From Brachynemurus nebulosus (taxonomy: Eukaryota; Arthropoda; Insecta; Neuroptera; Myrmeleontidae), in NCBI GenBank assembly GCA_035578155.1, contig JAPWDM010000009.1, positions 5,120,001 to 5,184,000 of the forward strand: a stretch of 64,000 nt of DNA, read 5' to 3'. This document shows, in pieces, positions 10,524 to 22,845 of the stretch (the first letter of the stretch is position 1; each line of letters begins with the position of its first letter). A program made the position numbers and the translations under genes. The notes below the pieces were generated by a model, which was given only the letters and a program-made list of their open reading frames with translations, was not told the origin of the DNA and searched no databases.

Positions 10524-12467
10524 ATCTATAAGGGAAATGGTTTCCAGTAAATGAAATTTTGCATCGAAGTATGTTTTAATATTAGAAAATATCCATCGAA
10601 AAATTCAGGTCTAAATCACTATTGATTTTTAAGCCTCGTTTGCGAAATCGAGTTAAGCTGAAGATAAACCGTTAGCAATATACTTGAATGTCTTATCCCG
10701 ATAGTTACCACTGCGGAACTCGGACTTGACGCATGTCCCACTCGTACTTGGCTGACTCTTATTTTTTTTTTTTATTTGACTGGATCTTTGTACGGTGTGT
10801 GTGTGTGTGTGTATGGATCAATTTCACTGAGTCGGGTCTGATGTTCGTTATTCGTCGTCACTGGCAGCTAATGACAGTTTAATAACTAGCAATATAACAA
10901 CATATCAACTTGTATTACCAAACAACCGAACTGCTTCAAACAACACTGACCAAGAATACAAGTTGCATTTGAAAATAAAAAATAAAAAAAAAAATTTATA
11001 TACGATATATCGTTAAATATCATACAATATAGTTGTGTATTTGATTTGATCTTTAAATGTTATAGATAAATATCGGGTGGACCGAAAAATTGTTAATTTC
11101 ACGTTTGAACTTGAGATATCAGCAGTGTGGAACATCGCATATGCGTTTTGAATTAACTTTTCCAGGAGAAATGAATTTTCGTTTCACTTTTATAAAGGTC
11201 TGCACCTCTCCAAGCGATCCGTACTTATAAAATCATTAGGAAGAAAACCTTTTACATAGACTGAACTCAAGCGTCTTCGTGATAGCTCAAAAATATTTTA
11301 GCAGAAAGAGAAATCGAACATTAATTGACATCAACTCCACGCAGAACAACAGGTTCTAGTTGTTGAATTACTCCAGAAGTTAATTTTACAGGTAATCTTA
11401 AAAATAAAAATAACTTAATAGTACGTGTTCCAACAGTTCGAAGCCATTTTGAGCAGTTAACAAACTAGTTTAGTAGATGGGCGACAATGTTTTAAAGAAA
11501 CAGACCAAAAAATTTACCGAGCTCAGTAAAAATAGTCAGTTTGAAATAAATGACCACGGAATACATGCAATGATCTTACTTGTCCCTGAATATAGGCAAT
11601 GTACATTAAGCTCTCAATCACCCGCATACCAGTTTATCTTGATAAATACTTTCCAAAAGAATAAAAAAAATGTTTAATCAGGGAAATATTTTGAATTAAT
11701 TTTGCATGATTACGAGAGGAAAAGTTAAAATGTTTTTGGAACATTCAATATCATAAAATTAGAAACTATAAAATTATATCTATATCTATAGACAAATTGT
11801 ATATTAAATTTTTAGTCGATATTAGACAATCAAGATTTATTTACTATATATAAAATTTTCACTGTTTTACAAATTCAATATATCCTCAATTTTTGAATTC
11901 AAATTACTTCAAGGCAAACATTTTCAAAGTACTCCCCGCAGTCCGAGGTTATCCACAATCTCAAATTTGTAAAATAGAAATTTTTCGTTGAAAAATATAA
12001 AATTGTAACTTTTTGCTATTTATACAATCCCGATTTTGTGAAAAATCAAGACAGCACTATCGAGAAAATATTAGCAGCTGCAGATTCCAGATTTCAAATA
12101 TCAAATTTATGATTTTTTCATTTTAAAAAAAAAAAATTTATGTACGTGATGACGTCATTAAGTCCAATACAAGAATGAATTAGATTCATTGGCAAAATTT
12201 GTGCAATTTGTGTTTGTGAAATTTTCATTATTCCTCTAAAAATAGTTTGCAAAAACATTTTCCCCAGCGCTTTTCCCAGCGCCAACGTGGCAATTTTTTA
12301 AATACTTTTCGTTTTTCCTCATTTGAAGACTGAACTTGAAAAACTGACTAAGTGTCAAAAAAATAATTCAGTTAGATTCAAAACAGGAATCTAAGTGGCA
12401 TTGCCAACAAGCTAAACAGCATGCTAAAATTTTGTTTTTTTGGCACTTCGTCAATTACTTAACACCA
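10524..12467. other. No gene recognised
   Basis: AT-rich. Contains a (GT)n tract at about 10795-10813 and a copy of the TGACGTCA motif at about 12153. The stretch about 12030-12180 resembles 42410-42550, so it is probably an unclassified dispersed repeat. A short inverted pair (AGTGTCAAAAAAA near 12351, TTTTTTTGGCACTT near 12435) is visible. Confidence 0.5.
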
Positions 12468-12471
12468 TTAA

Positions 12472-13400
12472 CCCTAGAATCATACGTACACGTCAAAACG
12501 ACGAACGAACTTCTCTATCTGCTCCAATACTACAACTTGTCGGTACCTGCTTGCTGTGAGATTTCTGTTATCTAATTTATTTGTTTCTATAACACATAAG
12601 ACGTATTTATTTTGTTTATAGTCATTGTCGTTTTGTTTGTATTGAAATAGTGTCCGTCAAAAGGACGTCGATGTATGATTAAGCGATGTTTTTTTTTAAA
12701 GATTTTGTACTTCACATATAAAAGTTTTCCAAAAGTTTCTAAAATTTATTAAAGATTTGCATGTTATAATTAATTTATTCAATGATTATGATAATGTGAA
12801 AGATGATTACAGCTGTTTGACTTATAGAGACGACATAATACTGAAGTTTTAATATATTGAATCGAAAACTAAAGAATGCATTTCAAGTGACTTACTAAAA
12901 GATTAACAATTTATTTTGTGGAAAATATTTTAATTTTTATTATTTTTTGAGATCTTATTCGAAAAATAACTAACAAATTTTAGAAAATTTACAAATGTGC
13001 CTAATGGGGAAATAACTATATATCTATAGGAATATTTATGACTGAGAAATTTCACATTCTGTAACGTCACACATGTCCACTGACTCATAATAGTTCATAA
13101 ATTAATTATTTGAAACACATGTTTTATGATACAATTGATGTATTTATCTATTTTTTAATTTTTATAATGAAAATATGCTTTGATAGAAAGATTAAAAAAA
13201 TTAATAAATATTTACATTTACATTAATAAATGATGTATTTATCCAATTTTTTTAAATATTTTGTTCGCTTTTGTAGTATTGTTATGTAAAAAAAATGTTT
13301 TTTGCAAATAAACTCTAAAACTCTCCGTAAAAAGTCCATCCGTCAAAACGACGTCGATGTATGATTAACGTTTCTCGTAGATCAACGTATGATTCTAGGG
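12472..13400. mobile_element. piggyBac-type non-autonomous element, 929 bp
   Basis: TTAA lies on both sides (12468-12471, 13401-13404). The inverted ends share CCCTAGAATCATACGT, close in style to classical piggyBac ends (CCCTAGAAAG). Sub-terminal CGTCAAAACGACG motifs occur at both ends. The block GACGTCGATGTATGATTAA appears inside at about 12664 and again at about 13350. No open transposase frame remains. Confidence 0.85.
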
Positions 13401-13626
13401 TTAAGTTTGATTGTTAATCGCAACTTGAACCAAGCCCGAGAAAAGACATTTTTTCATCACATCCTCTATAAAATTTTACACCAAATCAATACCTTAGAGT
13501 ATAGCCTTGAAGTCTCAAGTCAAAACATAAATAAAAACAAAACTTGCAATATCCATTCGCACAATCATTAATACGCAGGTATCTACTATTAATTTATTTA
13601 CCGATAATTAGCTATAAGCTATCGAA

Positions 13627-13668
13627 ATGGCCATAAAATTTTTGAAACATTGTAGCAGCATCCACAAG
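13627..13668 (+). other. Candidate short 5' coding exon (weak)
   Basis: An ATG in good context (GAAATGG) opens MAIKFLKHCSSIHK and ends at AAG directly before a consensus donor GTAAGT (13669). Fourteen codons prove nothing. It is listed because start context and donor fall together in sequence that otherwise shows no repeat. No acceptor or downstream exon could be linked to it. Confidence 0.13.
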
Positions 13669-13674
13669 GTAAGT

Positions 13675-15735
13675 TTTGTTGCAACTTTTATATAGATATT
13701 TTATTATAACTGCTAATCAAAAATACAAACAAATAATATTTAATACACACATATGTATGTGTACATAAGACCCTGTTTGAAATCAAATGGAAATCTTTTC
13801 GGACTCAAAGCAATCAAAAATAATGAAAACGAAATAAAAATACAACACATATAGAAGTAAAAGCAGGTGGTCTTAAACCTAACATATATAAGCTAATGAA
13901 GTAAATGTCCATCTTACATGTCAAATATTCACTCCAATATACCAGCAAACAGGCTTCGGTGAGGGAACGAAAGGGAGAGGGGTGGCAGTGAGTAGCAAAC
14001 GTTTGGTTTCTTGGCCGACAAATATACAAAATCGGTTTTATTACTATCTTCGTAATAATAAAATAATGTATAATATGCGGAGTTTATTTTCAAAAAACAA
14101 TTTGTAATAAAATCTAATTTTTGAGTAAAATATCTAACGCCAGCAAAATACCAGGGATGTTATAGAGAACAACCTCAGTCAGTATAAAAATCTAATTCAA
14201 ATTAATCCCATTAAAAATGTGTTCTCAAAAAAAAGAAAATTCATTTTGAAAATAAAACTTTATGATATTTCATTTTGAAAACAAAATTTCAAAATAGTAA
14301 TAAATTAATTGCCTAAAATGAAAATTAAAATGAATAATATTAAATATATTTTTCCCACCCAATTAGTATTATGTTAAATTTTCAGCCTACAGGCTTCCCC
14401 AATGCAGTCACATTCTGCCGCTTTTTTTCATCTGCAACTTAATTTTCGTATTTCCTTCTTTTTTTTTTTGTTATGGCTTTCTAAAAATTTTTTCTACCTT
14501 CATATAAATAAAGTCATCTTACTTTGTTTGAAAATGGGCTTTTAAGCTTGAAACAATTGTCACACATAAAAAATAAACGTGATCTTTTTGCTAAGTAAAA
14601 TATTTGCTTTATTTTGTAAAAATATGGAATAGCATAGAGTAATTTAGACTTATCAATTTTTCTCTTTCCCTTCGATTTGTAGCAATTTCTTCTTTTTACT
14701 TCCGGTGTTTTTTTCAAGCACTAATGATAGTAACACGCTACTCATAATATCCATGATGCTATTGTGCAACAAAAAATGAGTTAAAAGGATTAGAGCGTAA
14801 TAATTTCTGTTGGGTTTTCCGTTCCAAGTGTATTTTTTCTTTACTAATGTACCTTTATGCACGTTAAAAATTTCAAAATAATGGTCATTATTTAATTCAA
14901 GAAATAAAATTTCAGAAATTGCGTTTTGAAAACAAATTTTTATTCAGATATTTCGTTTTGAAATTAAACTTAAAATTTGATGCCTTTTAAGTCCTTTGTA
15001 GTCAGTTTTGGAAAAAGATTTCCCTTTAGAATAATGGCTTTCTAAATAAAGTTTACAATTCTATATTAATCTCAATATCAGTTTTTTCTCAGAAATTACT
15101 TTTTGAAAATAAACTACACATATGTATCGAAAAATATCATTAAAAATATTTGATGAACAATTAATAAGAATGAGAACGATATATTATACTTGCGTGTTGG
15201 AGTGAGAGAAATGGTTGAATCAAATATATTTTTTTGTGAATGGTGTGACCAAATAAAAACAAAGCTAGATGAAATATTTAATTGTAACGTAATAAAATAT
15301 GTTGATCTTCTTTTATTGAGTCGATTTTTTATGGGTGCATACAGTTCGGAGAGGTAAGGTGACTTGGGGTGATTTTTAGAATTTCTTAAACTGATTTTGG
15401 GTATCAATAGCGTAGTTTTTGAGATGAAAATTTCGATAACGAAGGGGCAATTGTTCTGTTTGAAAGTGAGACGAAAACAGTAATAGAACTTTGAGCGGCT
15501 CGGGTAGCTTTCTCTGGAGTAGACGACAAGCCAGTAACTTTCTAACGTCACAAATTCCTTTTATTGGAATGAATTACGCTCACTATGTGAAAATTTTAAT
15601 TCAGTCATTAAAATACCAAAATTTGGATTAGAACTTGGATTGGAATTTTAATTCTTTAATTATTATCTTAAAAATGAAACTTGTAATTAGCATTAAACAT
15701 TATTAAATCTTTGTCACACCAAGTTAGAAATTGTG
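13675..15735. other. No gene recognised
   Basis: AT-rich. The motif TTTTGAAAA(A/C)AAA occurs five times (about 14240, 14270, 14926, 14955, 15100), often after ATTTC or GAAATT, as if from a repeat of about 0.9 kb with direct rather than inverted ends. A 145-codon open frame on the minus strand (15114-15551) resembles nothing I know and lies in low-complexity AT sequence. Confidence 0.45.
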
Positions 15736-15739
15736 TATA

Positions 15740-16952
15740 ACCAAACCCTTTTTTAAGCGGCTCCTTTTTGTGCGATTTTTTTATGCGGTTTTTAAAAAAA
15801 ATGATTATTAAAATGCATAATGTGAAACAAAATCACGAGACAGTAAAAATCTTAAACGTTAACTATAATAACTATTTTTGATAAAAATACTTTTTAATGG
15901 TTTTTAAGCATTTAATCAGTACATTGCATAAGAATATAAGTTATTGCATCATTTACTTTTTTCACAGATGCATTTTTCACAATTCTCATAATATTATAAT
16001 AAAAATAAAATAAAATGTTCCTACGTGTAAATTAATGTTTTATCTTATTTATAAAGATAACATCTAAGCAAATTGTGAGGTATTGAGCATTTTGAGTTAT
16101 GAACAGAGATGGGAACAAAAGGTCCCTAACAGAGTCGCCATATAAAATATTTTGTATTGGGGGGCTACGAATAGAACTGGAGGGCTGTTATAAAACGTAA
16201 AAATATTATCAATCTTTTTAAAAATCAGTTTTACGACGTTTTACTATTAATACCACATCGTTAATGTTATTTTGTGTCTGTTTGTGTTTTTTAATTGCCA
16301 ATATTATGAATCATTTTGCTTGTTATATGTACATACATATCTTTATATTTTTCTAATGCAAAAACAAAACCATGTTCAGTCTTGTGAGCGACCTACTAGA
16401 GTGATACAATCTACTAATACAATCAATTTTGTTTACATTAAAGCAGGTATAAAGAAGGTGACATGTACATATTATTAAAATAATCACAACGGAAATAGAG
16501 ATATTGTTTACAATATAAATGTTTTGAATTCGTTTAAATTAATTTCTATTACAGTCGACCACTTATTTATTCAACATTAATTTTTTTAAATTATTTTTAA
16601 AATTAAAATTATATATTATATTATAAAAAATGGGTAATTTTTAATTTTTACTGATTTGTTCTTTAAAGCTTCCTTAGGCTAGTCATCAAATCCAGGGAAA
16701 AATTCTCAGCCTTCTAATAAAATTTATAGCCCCCCAATTCAAAATATTTTATATGGCGATTCTGTTCGGAACTGTTCTCCCAACTCTAGTTATGAATTTT
16801 CGATGAAACCACCGCAAAAAAGTTTTTTTCTTACAATCTGGACCGAACAAAACTTTTTATAGTTATTTATGAAGTTTTTGAATATATATATTTTTTTTTT
16901 GTGCAATTTTTTTAATCTGGTCCCTATCGACCGCACAAAAAAGGTTTACCTG
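15740..16952. mobile_element. pogo/Tigger-like element, copy B, split by a hAT
   Basis: An inverted copy of 2938-3839. The right end, reversed, reads CAGGTAAACCTTTTTTGTGC with TA outside; the left end is decayed (ACCAAACCCTTTTTTAAGCG). The central stretch matches copy A in reverse, for example ATGCATAATGTG, CTTTTTAATGG and ATTGTGAGGT. The 685-bp hAT at 16104-16788 interrupts it. Without that insert the order of sequence is the same as in copy A. Confidence 0.65.
16104..16788. mobile_element. hAT-type element nested in the pogo-like copy B
   Basis: The ends are about 60-bp inverted repeats: CAGAGATGGGAACA on the left and, reversed, TAGAGTTGGGAGAACA on the right. Both continue into CGCCATATAAAATATTTTG and GGGGGGCTA. 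An exact 8-bp duplication GTTATGAA flanks it (16096-16103, 16789-16796). The intact pogo-like copy A has the matching undisrupted site near 3540-3565, confirming the insertion. No transposase frame. Confidence 0.88.
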
Positions 16953-16954
16953 TA

Positions 16955-18011
16955 CTGACTCAATTTTTTAACAATCTGATGACGTCATCAGGACCAAGTT
17001 AACTACTTTTTCAAAAAAAATATTAGTCAAAAATTTTCCGTGACTTAGTTAATAAAATTCCATTAATTATTCCAAAATTTGAACTCAAAGTATGACTGGC
17101 GTGCTGGAAACAGGGAGGTGGAGAAAAAATTTTATAAAATTTTCCCTCTCAAAAAAGTGACGAGCAAAAAAGCTCCTTTTACTTTTTCCTGGGCCCCCTC
17201 TTTGAAGACCATTAAATATATTAAGCTCCGGTCCATGAGTTTTGTTGCCCAGAAACTGTTAAATGTACTTAATGACGTCACAGTTGTAAATTTTTGTGTT
17301 TATTTAATTCAAACATTATCCAAATTTTATATTTTGTTGATTTCAATTGGTTTTCAATATTATTTACGTTCTGCAAAATTAATACTAAACTTCAAACGTT
17401 TCTTTTTGGACTATTAAAAAAATTTGCTCATTTATCCCACTCTCCCCAATTCAAAATTTTTTTGATATGTTATTATTATTATGTTGTATATTTTGTAGCC
17501 GGTGAATAATATTATTGAAGCGATCAGTGATCAGAAAAGAAGTTGTAGCGTTTGTTATTTTATTATATATTATGTAGTTAAATCATTCGTTTTAGTTCTT
17601 CTGTGTATATATATATCTACAATTTTCAGATTATGCTTGTCATGAGAGTTTGAGTTTTGAACGACGAGTTTTGTGATATTATTCACCTCTTGGCAGTAAC
17701 ACCCCTTCAGTTCAGTTGATCCAAGTGATGCAGTGTATAAGGCCATAACTGACCATCGCATAAGAAAGAGCTTCGCTCACTCACAAAATGTTTCATAGTA
17801 ATTATAAATATGGGTCTGATATAATTATAAATGCTAATCAATCTTTACAGATATTTTTTTTTCTAAAAATAGACGTGTGTATATCTCGATTTGATGTGAA
17901 TCAAATTTGATCTTTTATTTTGGTTTTTGGGTGTGTTCAAAAAATTGTAAAAGGCTACAGGAACCCTACAATCAGAATGAAATATATTTCGATTTAAGAT
18001 TTTTTAAATAT
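16955..18011. other. No gene; traces of a GC-richer repeat
   Basis: About 17140-17205 resembles 45210-45275: both read GAGCAAA..AAGC.CCTTTTACT.TTTCC.GGGGCCCC in outline, so an old GC-rich MITE is likely. TGACGTCA occurs at 16979 and 17273. The remainder is AT-rich with no supportable frame. Confidence 0.45.
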
Positions 18012-18015
18012 TTAA

Positions 18016-18825
18016 GGGGGACCATTAGTGTGACCGCCTTAAAAAAAGGTGATTTTTGGAATTTAAAAAAAGGAATTTTTTTAAAGAAAACTACTGAAAA
18101 AAATTGAAAATTCAGGGAGTGTTATTCACGATCTCCCAAGGCTCTAAAAATAAGTTCCCCCACTGCTGTAGTGATAGCGACCTTCACAGTGCCTGAAATC
18201 AAAAGAACCAAAAAGCCTATTAAACTAGAAAGTATTGCCCGTATCGGGAACCTAAATCGAAGAAAAAAAGGTGAAATTTAACAAAATGGCAAAGTTTTTT
18301 GAAAAAAGTTTCAAAATTTGGGTGAAAATTTGATTTTTGGCCTGCAAAAATTACATTTATTATTAGATTGGAAAACTGGAGGTTCATGGTACGGAGAAAC
18401 ATATATAAAGGAAACTGCAATAAGAATCAACTCGAGTTATAACTGCAGCAAATTTGAAAAATGTAGTTTTTCTATATTTTACCTTTTAGTTTTAATCACT
18501 GAGAATTTTTACCAAAATTATTTACGATGTACTCAATATAACGGTCATAGTAAAACTAGATGAGTCGTTTAAATGTGCCAGGGTCTAGCTTCTCCACAAC
18601 ATGTGACTGGTAGCCACGTCCAAAAACTCCCGAACTATCAACCTTTATACATTTCTCAATACCTTTAAGTTAACAATGAAAATCAGAATCCGCTCTTCGG
18701 ATGGCTGTAACTCAAAAGCTATTTAAGATATGCGCTTTAATATGTTATTTTTAAAGGTATAGACTATCGAAACATGTAAAAAAAAATTTTACAATTTTTT
18801 GAAAATGTCACACTAGTGGCCCCCC
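18016..18825. mobile_element. TTAA-flanked MITE, copy B (inverted)
   Basis: TTAA lies on both sides (18012-18015, 18826-18829). Ends GGGGGACCATTAGTGTGACC and, reversed, GGGGGGCCACTAGTGTGACA. It aligns in reverse with 5739-6626, including GGAGGTTCATGGTACGGAGA and AATCCGCTCTTCGGATGGCT, and is about 80 bp shorter through small deletions. Confidence 0.72.
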
Positions 18826-19014
18826 TTAAGATTTTTTAGAGAAATTTTTGAATATATTTACTTTCCAATAATGCTTAACTATAAAACTGGAAATCCTTTA
18901 TTTGAGAATTTGCAAAATCCGAAGAAAAAATTTTGTCAGTTAGCACCAGTTAGTTTTTTGGTCCAGTTTTTTAAGAATTTCATAGTACAACAACGAAATC
19001 GTTATGATCTGTCC

Positions 19015-19274
19015 CAGAGCCGTAACTAAGTCTTCGGGGGCCCCGGGGCAGAAAGTACATTGGGGGCCCCCACGCCGCAGGAAAAAAACGGTGACCTTTT
19101 TTTATTTTACTCGTCAATCGTTCGTTCTGGACGACCTTTTTTTTTGCTTGTCAGTCGTTTGCTGCCCTAATTTTACAGAAATACCGCCCTTAAAATTTGC
19201 CAAGAAATAATTGTTGTATTCTCTTGGGGGCCCCGGAGCAATGCCCCGGCTGGCCGAGCCTAGTTATGGCCCTG
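19015..19274. mobile_element. GC-rich hAT MITE, 260 bp
   Basis: Inverted ends CAGAGCCGTAACTAAG and CTAGTTATGGCCCTG enclose two GGGGGCCCC blocks. The 8-bp duplication ATCTGTCC is exact (19007-19014, 19275-19282). The internal open frame (19004-19210) is a by-product of composition and is not called. Confidence 0.88.
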
Positions 19275-19282
19275 ATCTGTCC

Positions 19283-20580
19283 TCACGTTCGGTGGACTGT
19301 CAGTACTTGACCACTTGTAAGTAATTAGTATCGGACCTTACACAATTTAATAGACAGTGTCGTTTTTCAAAAAACTGTTATTGATTTTTTTAAAACTCAT
19401 ATACCTAGAATTAAATGAGAGGTTCAGATAATCTTTAAGAAAAATCTGAAATTTTATTTTAATTTTTTTTTAAATTATTCATAATCTATAAGAATCCACC
19501 TTTTTAGTAAGTCATCGATTTCTTTAACAAGTAATGATGAAGGAATAAAAATGAAAATAGACCCATAAATGGATCAGCAACGTCCAAAAAATGGATAGAC
19601 TTTTTTTAAAAATTACCAATTAAAATATCTTCCTTGGATCCTTTACTTCCTTTCAGCTCCTATTCAATTTTTTATGTTTTTTTTTTTTTTAATAAAGAAT
19701 AATTGTTCCAATTTATTTTTTTCTCTAAATTCATTGAAAGATTCAAAATAAAAATTTTTACTTTCTTTCATTTTTATTTTTTTTGAAGAATCACTATAAA
19801 TAATGATTATGTTGACAATGGGGCCATCCACAGACTTGATAACAAATAAACAGACAACAATAGTCCAAAGTCAACACCTTTTATTTATAAATAGATATCC
19901 TTATAGTGTTTGCAGGACAATACCTCATGTTTTAGAATGAAAATAAGTAAAAAAAAAAAAAGTAAAACAGACAATTATTTTTGAATAATATTTTGTAGAT
20001 ATGTTATATTTTTTCAATTCAATTTTAATCATAAAATATTATACGACTGTCGTAGACTTCGAGCTCATCTTCTAATTAAAACTTAAATTTTTTTTGTTTA
20101 ATTCGTCCGTCTCACACAAAACATAACGTTCAAAAACATAAGTCACCTTTTGAATTTTGTCTCTGAAAGAAATAATTTATTGAAATCAAACAAATAATAG
20201 CAAATTTTTTCCGCTTTCAATATAATATCTGGTCGTGGATCATATTTATAAAGAAACAAAAAAAAAACTGATATCTTTAAAGAAAGGACCTTAATACACC
20301 GTTGATTATATTGTAAACCACCAGCATATGAATATAATGCGCGCTATGAAAAGAGGGAATCAGTACACCTGCGTCACCATATCCACATACTAAATCAAAT
20401 CGCATCTTAGAATTCGGCGTTTATATTGGGAATAAAAAAAAAATAATAATAATAAATTTATTATGAATATTGTCATCATTGTTATTTATTTTTAGGGCTA
20501 TTCAATAATAATCTGTGACTGCGCGGGATTATAAGTATGGAAAAATCAACTGTGGTCGAGTCCAGACATTGTGTTGTATG
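19283..20580. other. No gene recognised
   Basis: AT-rich, with A and T homopolymers. No terminal repeats or coding signal found. Confidence 0.5.
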
Positions 20581-21399
20581 TAGGGTGAATACGGGAGAGA
20601 TGCCGCACATTTTGAAAACGGTTGATAAATCTTAAAGTATGCATTTAATTGATTTGAAATTTAGTTCAGAATGAATGTAAACATTGTTCCTTAAAATTGT
20701 TTATAAATAATTTTAAATTTTGAGTCATAAAGGATTCATAATTAACATTTTTGTAGAGCCTTCAAAGCGGCGTCTCTCCCACACCTATGGGAGAGATGCC
20801 GCATAGTTCATATTAAAAATTTTGCATTTTACACACATCTCCATACATGATGCATACCATATGTAACCGCTTTTGGCACTTTATATACATCTTAACCAGT
20901 CAACTTTATTTTAGTTTCTGACTACTTTTCAAAACAGTCAATATACACGCAATCATCATTATTTTCGTTATCTGCACTAATATGGGGGCTCTTCCTGATC
21001 CATTAATGGATATTTTATATTTACGTGGCATAATTTACAGTTCAAAAAAGAAATTGCAAATTAAGGTATATAAGTCTATGTTTTTAACATGTAATATGAT
21101 GCGACATCTCTCCTTTTTGTTGGGATAGATGTCGCATGTTGCTATAGCAAGCATAGTGCCGAATTCCAACCTAAAATTTTATACAGTACTTTTAAAATAT
21201 ACCTAAATTAATAACAAAACTCATTTTCATTGAAATAATGAAATATACATTCTTAAATTCTAATGAATTAAATGCTTGATAAAATATTATGTTAAAAAAC
21301 TTACTTTTCAATAATAAAAAGTTGGATAATTACTAAACTGATGGACTAATCATAAGCGTTACCATATACAGCTTAAATAAGTAACTTATTTTAAACATA

Positions 21400-22115
21400 C
21401 AGGGTGGGGCAGGGAAACATCCCTACTTTCGAGGTGGCATTGTGAGTAGTGGGGACATGTTGGAGGAGTGGGGGTAGGTTCGAATGACGCTGTGGCCACG
21501 GAATTTTCCGATAGTAGCGCTGTCAGTTGTAGACATGGCTTGGTCGAATGAGCAACGCGCTTTTGCTGTCGAGACGTATTTTTCTCAGAATAAGTCTATT
21601 GTTGCAGTGCAGCGTGCGCTGCGAATTCGTTATCGGATTCCCCCTCGCAACCCTGTTCCTGACCGCAAATCCATTTTGTTGTGGGTGGAAAACTTCCGTG
21701 CATGTGGTACTGTAGTGAAAAAGAGAGTTGGGGCTCGGAGAATTGTCCGAACTCCAGAAAACATTGACCGTGTCAGAAGATCGATCTTGCAGTCTCCTAA
21801 GCGTTCTGCCCGCAAGCATGCATCCGCCCTTGCATTGTCTAATCGCACTGTGCGTCGTATTCTCCACGAAGAACTCCACTTCCATCCATACAAGATGGTC
21901 ATCGTTCAAGAACTCACACAACGGGACTAGCAACAACGAGTACAGGCATGTGAAACTTTAATTGCTGACTTGCCTCATGATGCACGAGTTTAAAACAAAG
22001 TAAGAATTAACTTCCATCTGTACCCTTTTGATGCCACAATAAAGTTTTGTTCTAACACTTTTCGTTTTTTTTTAATTTACCTTCAAAGTTAGGGATACTT
22101 CCCTGCCCCACCCTG
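21400..22115 (+). mobile_element. mariner-type element with internal deletion
   Basis: TA flanks it (21398-21399, 22116-22117). Inverted ends CAGGGTGGGGCAGGGAAACA and, reversed, CAGGGTGGGGCAGGGAAGTA continue as ATCCCTAACTTTGA-like sequence for about 35 bp. It keeps the N-terminal part of a transposase and an AATAAA signal near 22039 (CACAATAAAGTT). The catalytic region is deleted, with the junction close to 21990. It is nested in the TA element 20583-22190. Confidence 0.9.
21535..21930 (+). pseudogene. mariner-type transposase, N-terminal DNA-binding part only
   Basis: The frame opens upstream at 21484, but MAWSNEQRAFAVE at 21535 is the better start, since the family normally begins with a short M.(W/F)S..Q..F sequence. 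Two helix-turn-helix regions are visible. The first, about residues 1-55, includes NKSIVAVQRALRIRY and the PDRKSILLWV block of the DUF4817-like domain. The second, about 75-125, includes ENIDRVRRSILQSPKRSARK and LSNRTVRRILHEELHFHPYK. A TAG ends the frame after QELTQRD, yet codons stay sensible for about 20 more residues (QQRVQACETLIADLPHD) before the deletion. The stop is therefore probably a mutation inside the old gene. The DDE/D catalytic triad is absent, so the protein could at most bind DNA ends. Confidence 0.85.
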
Positions 22116-22276
22116 TATAATACATTAATAGCGATATCTATCAGTCAACGGATGAACTATGGCTACTGCGCATCTCTCCCGCACTTACCCTATTAATGAC
22201 GTTACACCATTTTTAATTAATTTGATCTATAAATGTGGAGTATTATACAAGCACTGATATTTCTTTGTTTAAACAA

Positions 22277-22367
22277 ATGAACCAACCAGAAATAAAAAAA
22301 ACAATCTGCCGTTTTCAATGGCAACTACGATCGTATCATATCCATAATGTTAAATTCGGCAGTAAAG
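22277..22367 (+). other. Candidate short 5' coding exon (weak)
   Basis: ATG opens MNQPEIKKTICRFQWQLR and so on, 30 codons, ending directly before a consensus donor GTAAGT (22368-22373). The stretch has fewer homopolymers than its surroundings. No partner exon, conserved domain or promoter can be tied to it. Chance is a fair explanation. Confidence 0.15.
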
Positions 22368-22373
22368 GTAAGT

Positions 22374-22841
22374 ACCTCTGAAAATTTCGCTTTAATAATA
22401 TTCACGATGAGCGTTTAAACGGACATATTGACCCATTCGCACGTTTTCTATTCCGTCATTTATTTCATCAATTTTACCTGTGTGTCGCGTCACACCTCGG
22501 GACATGTGTTGTCATCGTTAATATTAAAGTGTTATAATAGCGAATATAGATGGTAGGCTAGTGTAGATGATATTTTACATATTTGTGTTAAAATAGGCCT
22601 TCGTATACGCATTCAGTTTTATGACGCCAATGTCAGAGAAGTATATATTTAATATTATGTTTTCTTTGAATATTAATTTGTAAATGACACCGGGAATAGA
22701 CAACGGGAATATGTTGTACCTGAGGTAATTGAAACTTATGATTTTATGTCGAGGAAGATATTACAAACAGAGGTGAATTTAATATTTTGTCGCCGGTTGG
22801 TTATCGATGTCCTTACCGCCCCAAAACACCTCCTTAGATAA
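22374..22841. other. No gene recognised
   Basis: Somewhat less AT-rich than its surroundings, with GTGTGTCGCGTCACAC (about 22480), a short dyad. No repeat family recognised. Confidence 0.4.
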
Positions 22842-22845
22842 TTAA

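Larger units (their letters stand above)
20583..22190. mobile_element. TA-flanked element with GGGAGAGATGCCGCA repeats, interrupted by mariner
   Basis: The ends GGGTGAATACGGGAGAGATG and, reversed, GGGTAAGTGCGGGAGAGATG are flanked by TA (20581-20582, 22191-22192). The core GGGAGAGATG(C)CGCA or its complement recurs at about 20594, 20790, 21100, 21122 and 22168, suggesting arrayed transposase-binding sites (inference). Without the nested mariner-type element it would be about 0.9 kb. It encodes nothing recognisable of its own. Confidence 0.72.

Noticed and set aside
15114..15551. 145-codon minus-strand frame
   Set aside because: No recognisable domain, odd composition, and set in AT-rich sequence. 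A chance frame is more likely.
17079..17417. 112-codon plus-strand frame
   Set aside because: It starts in an old GC-rich repeat and runs into AT-rich sequence; no domain is visible.
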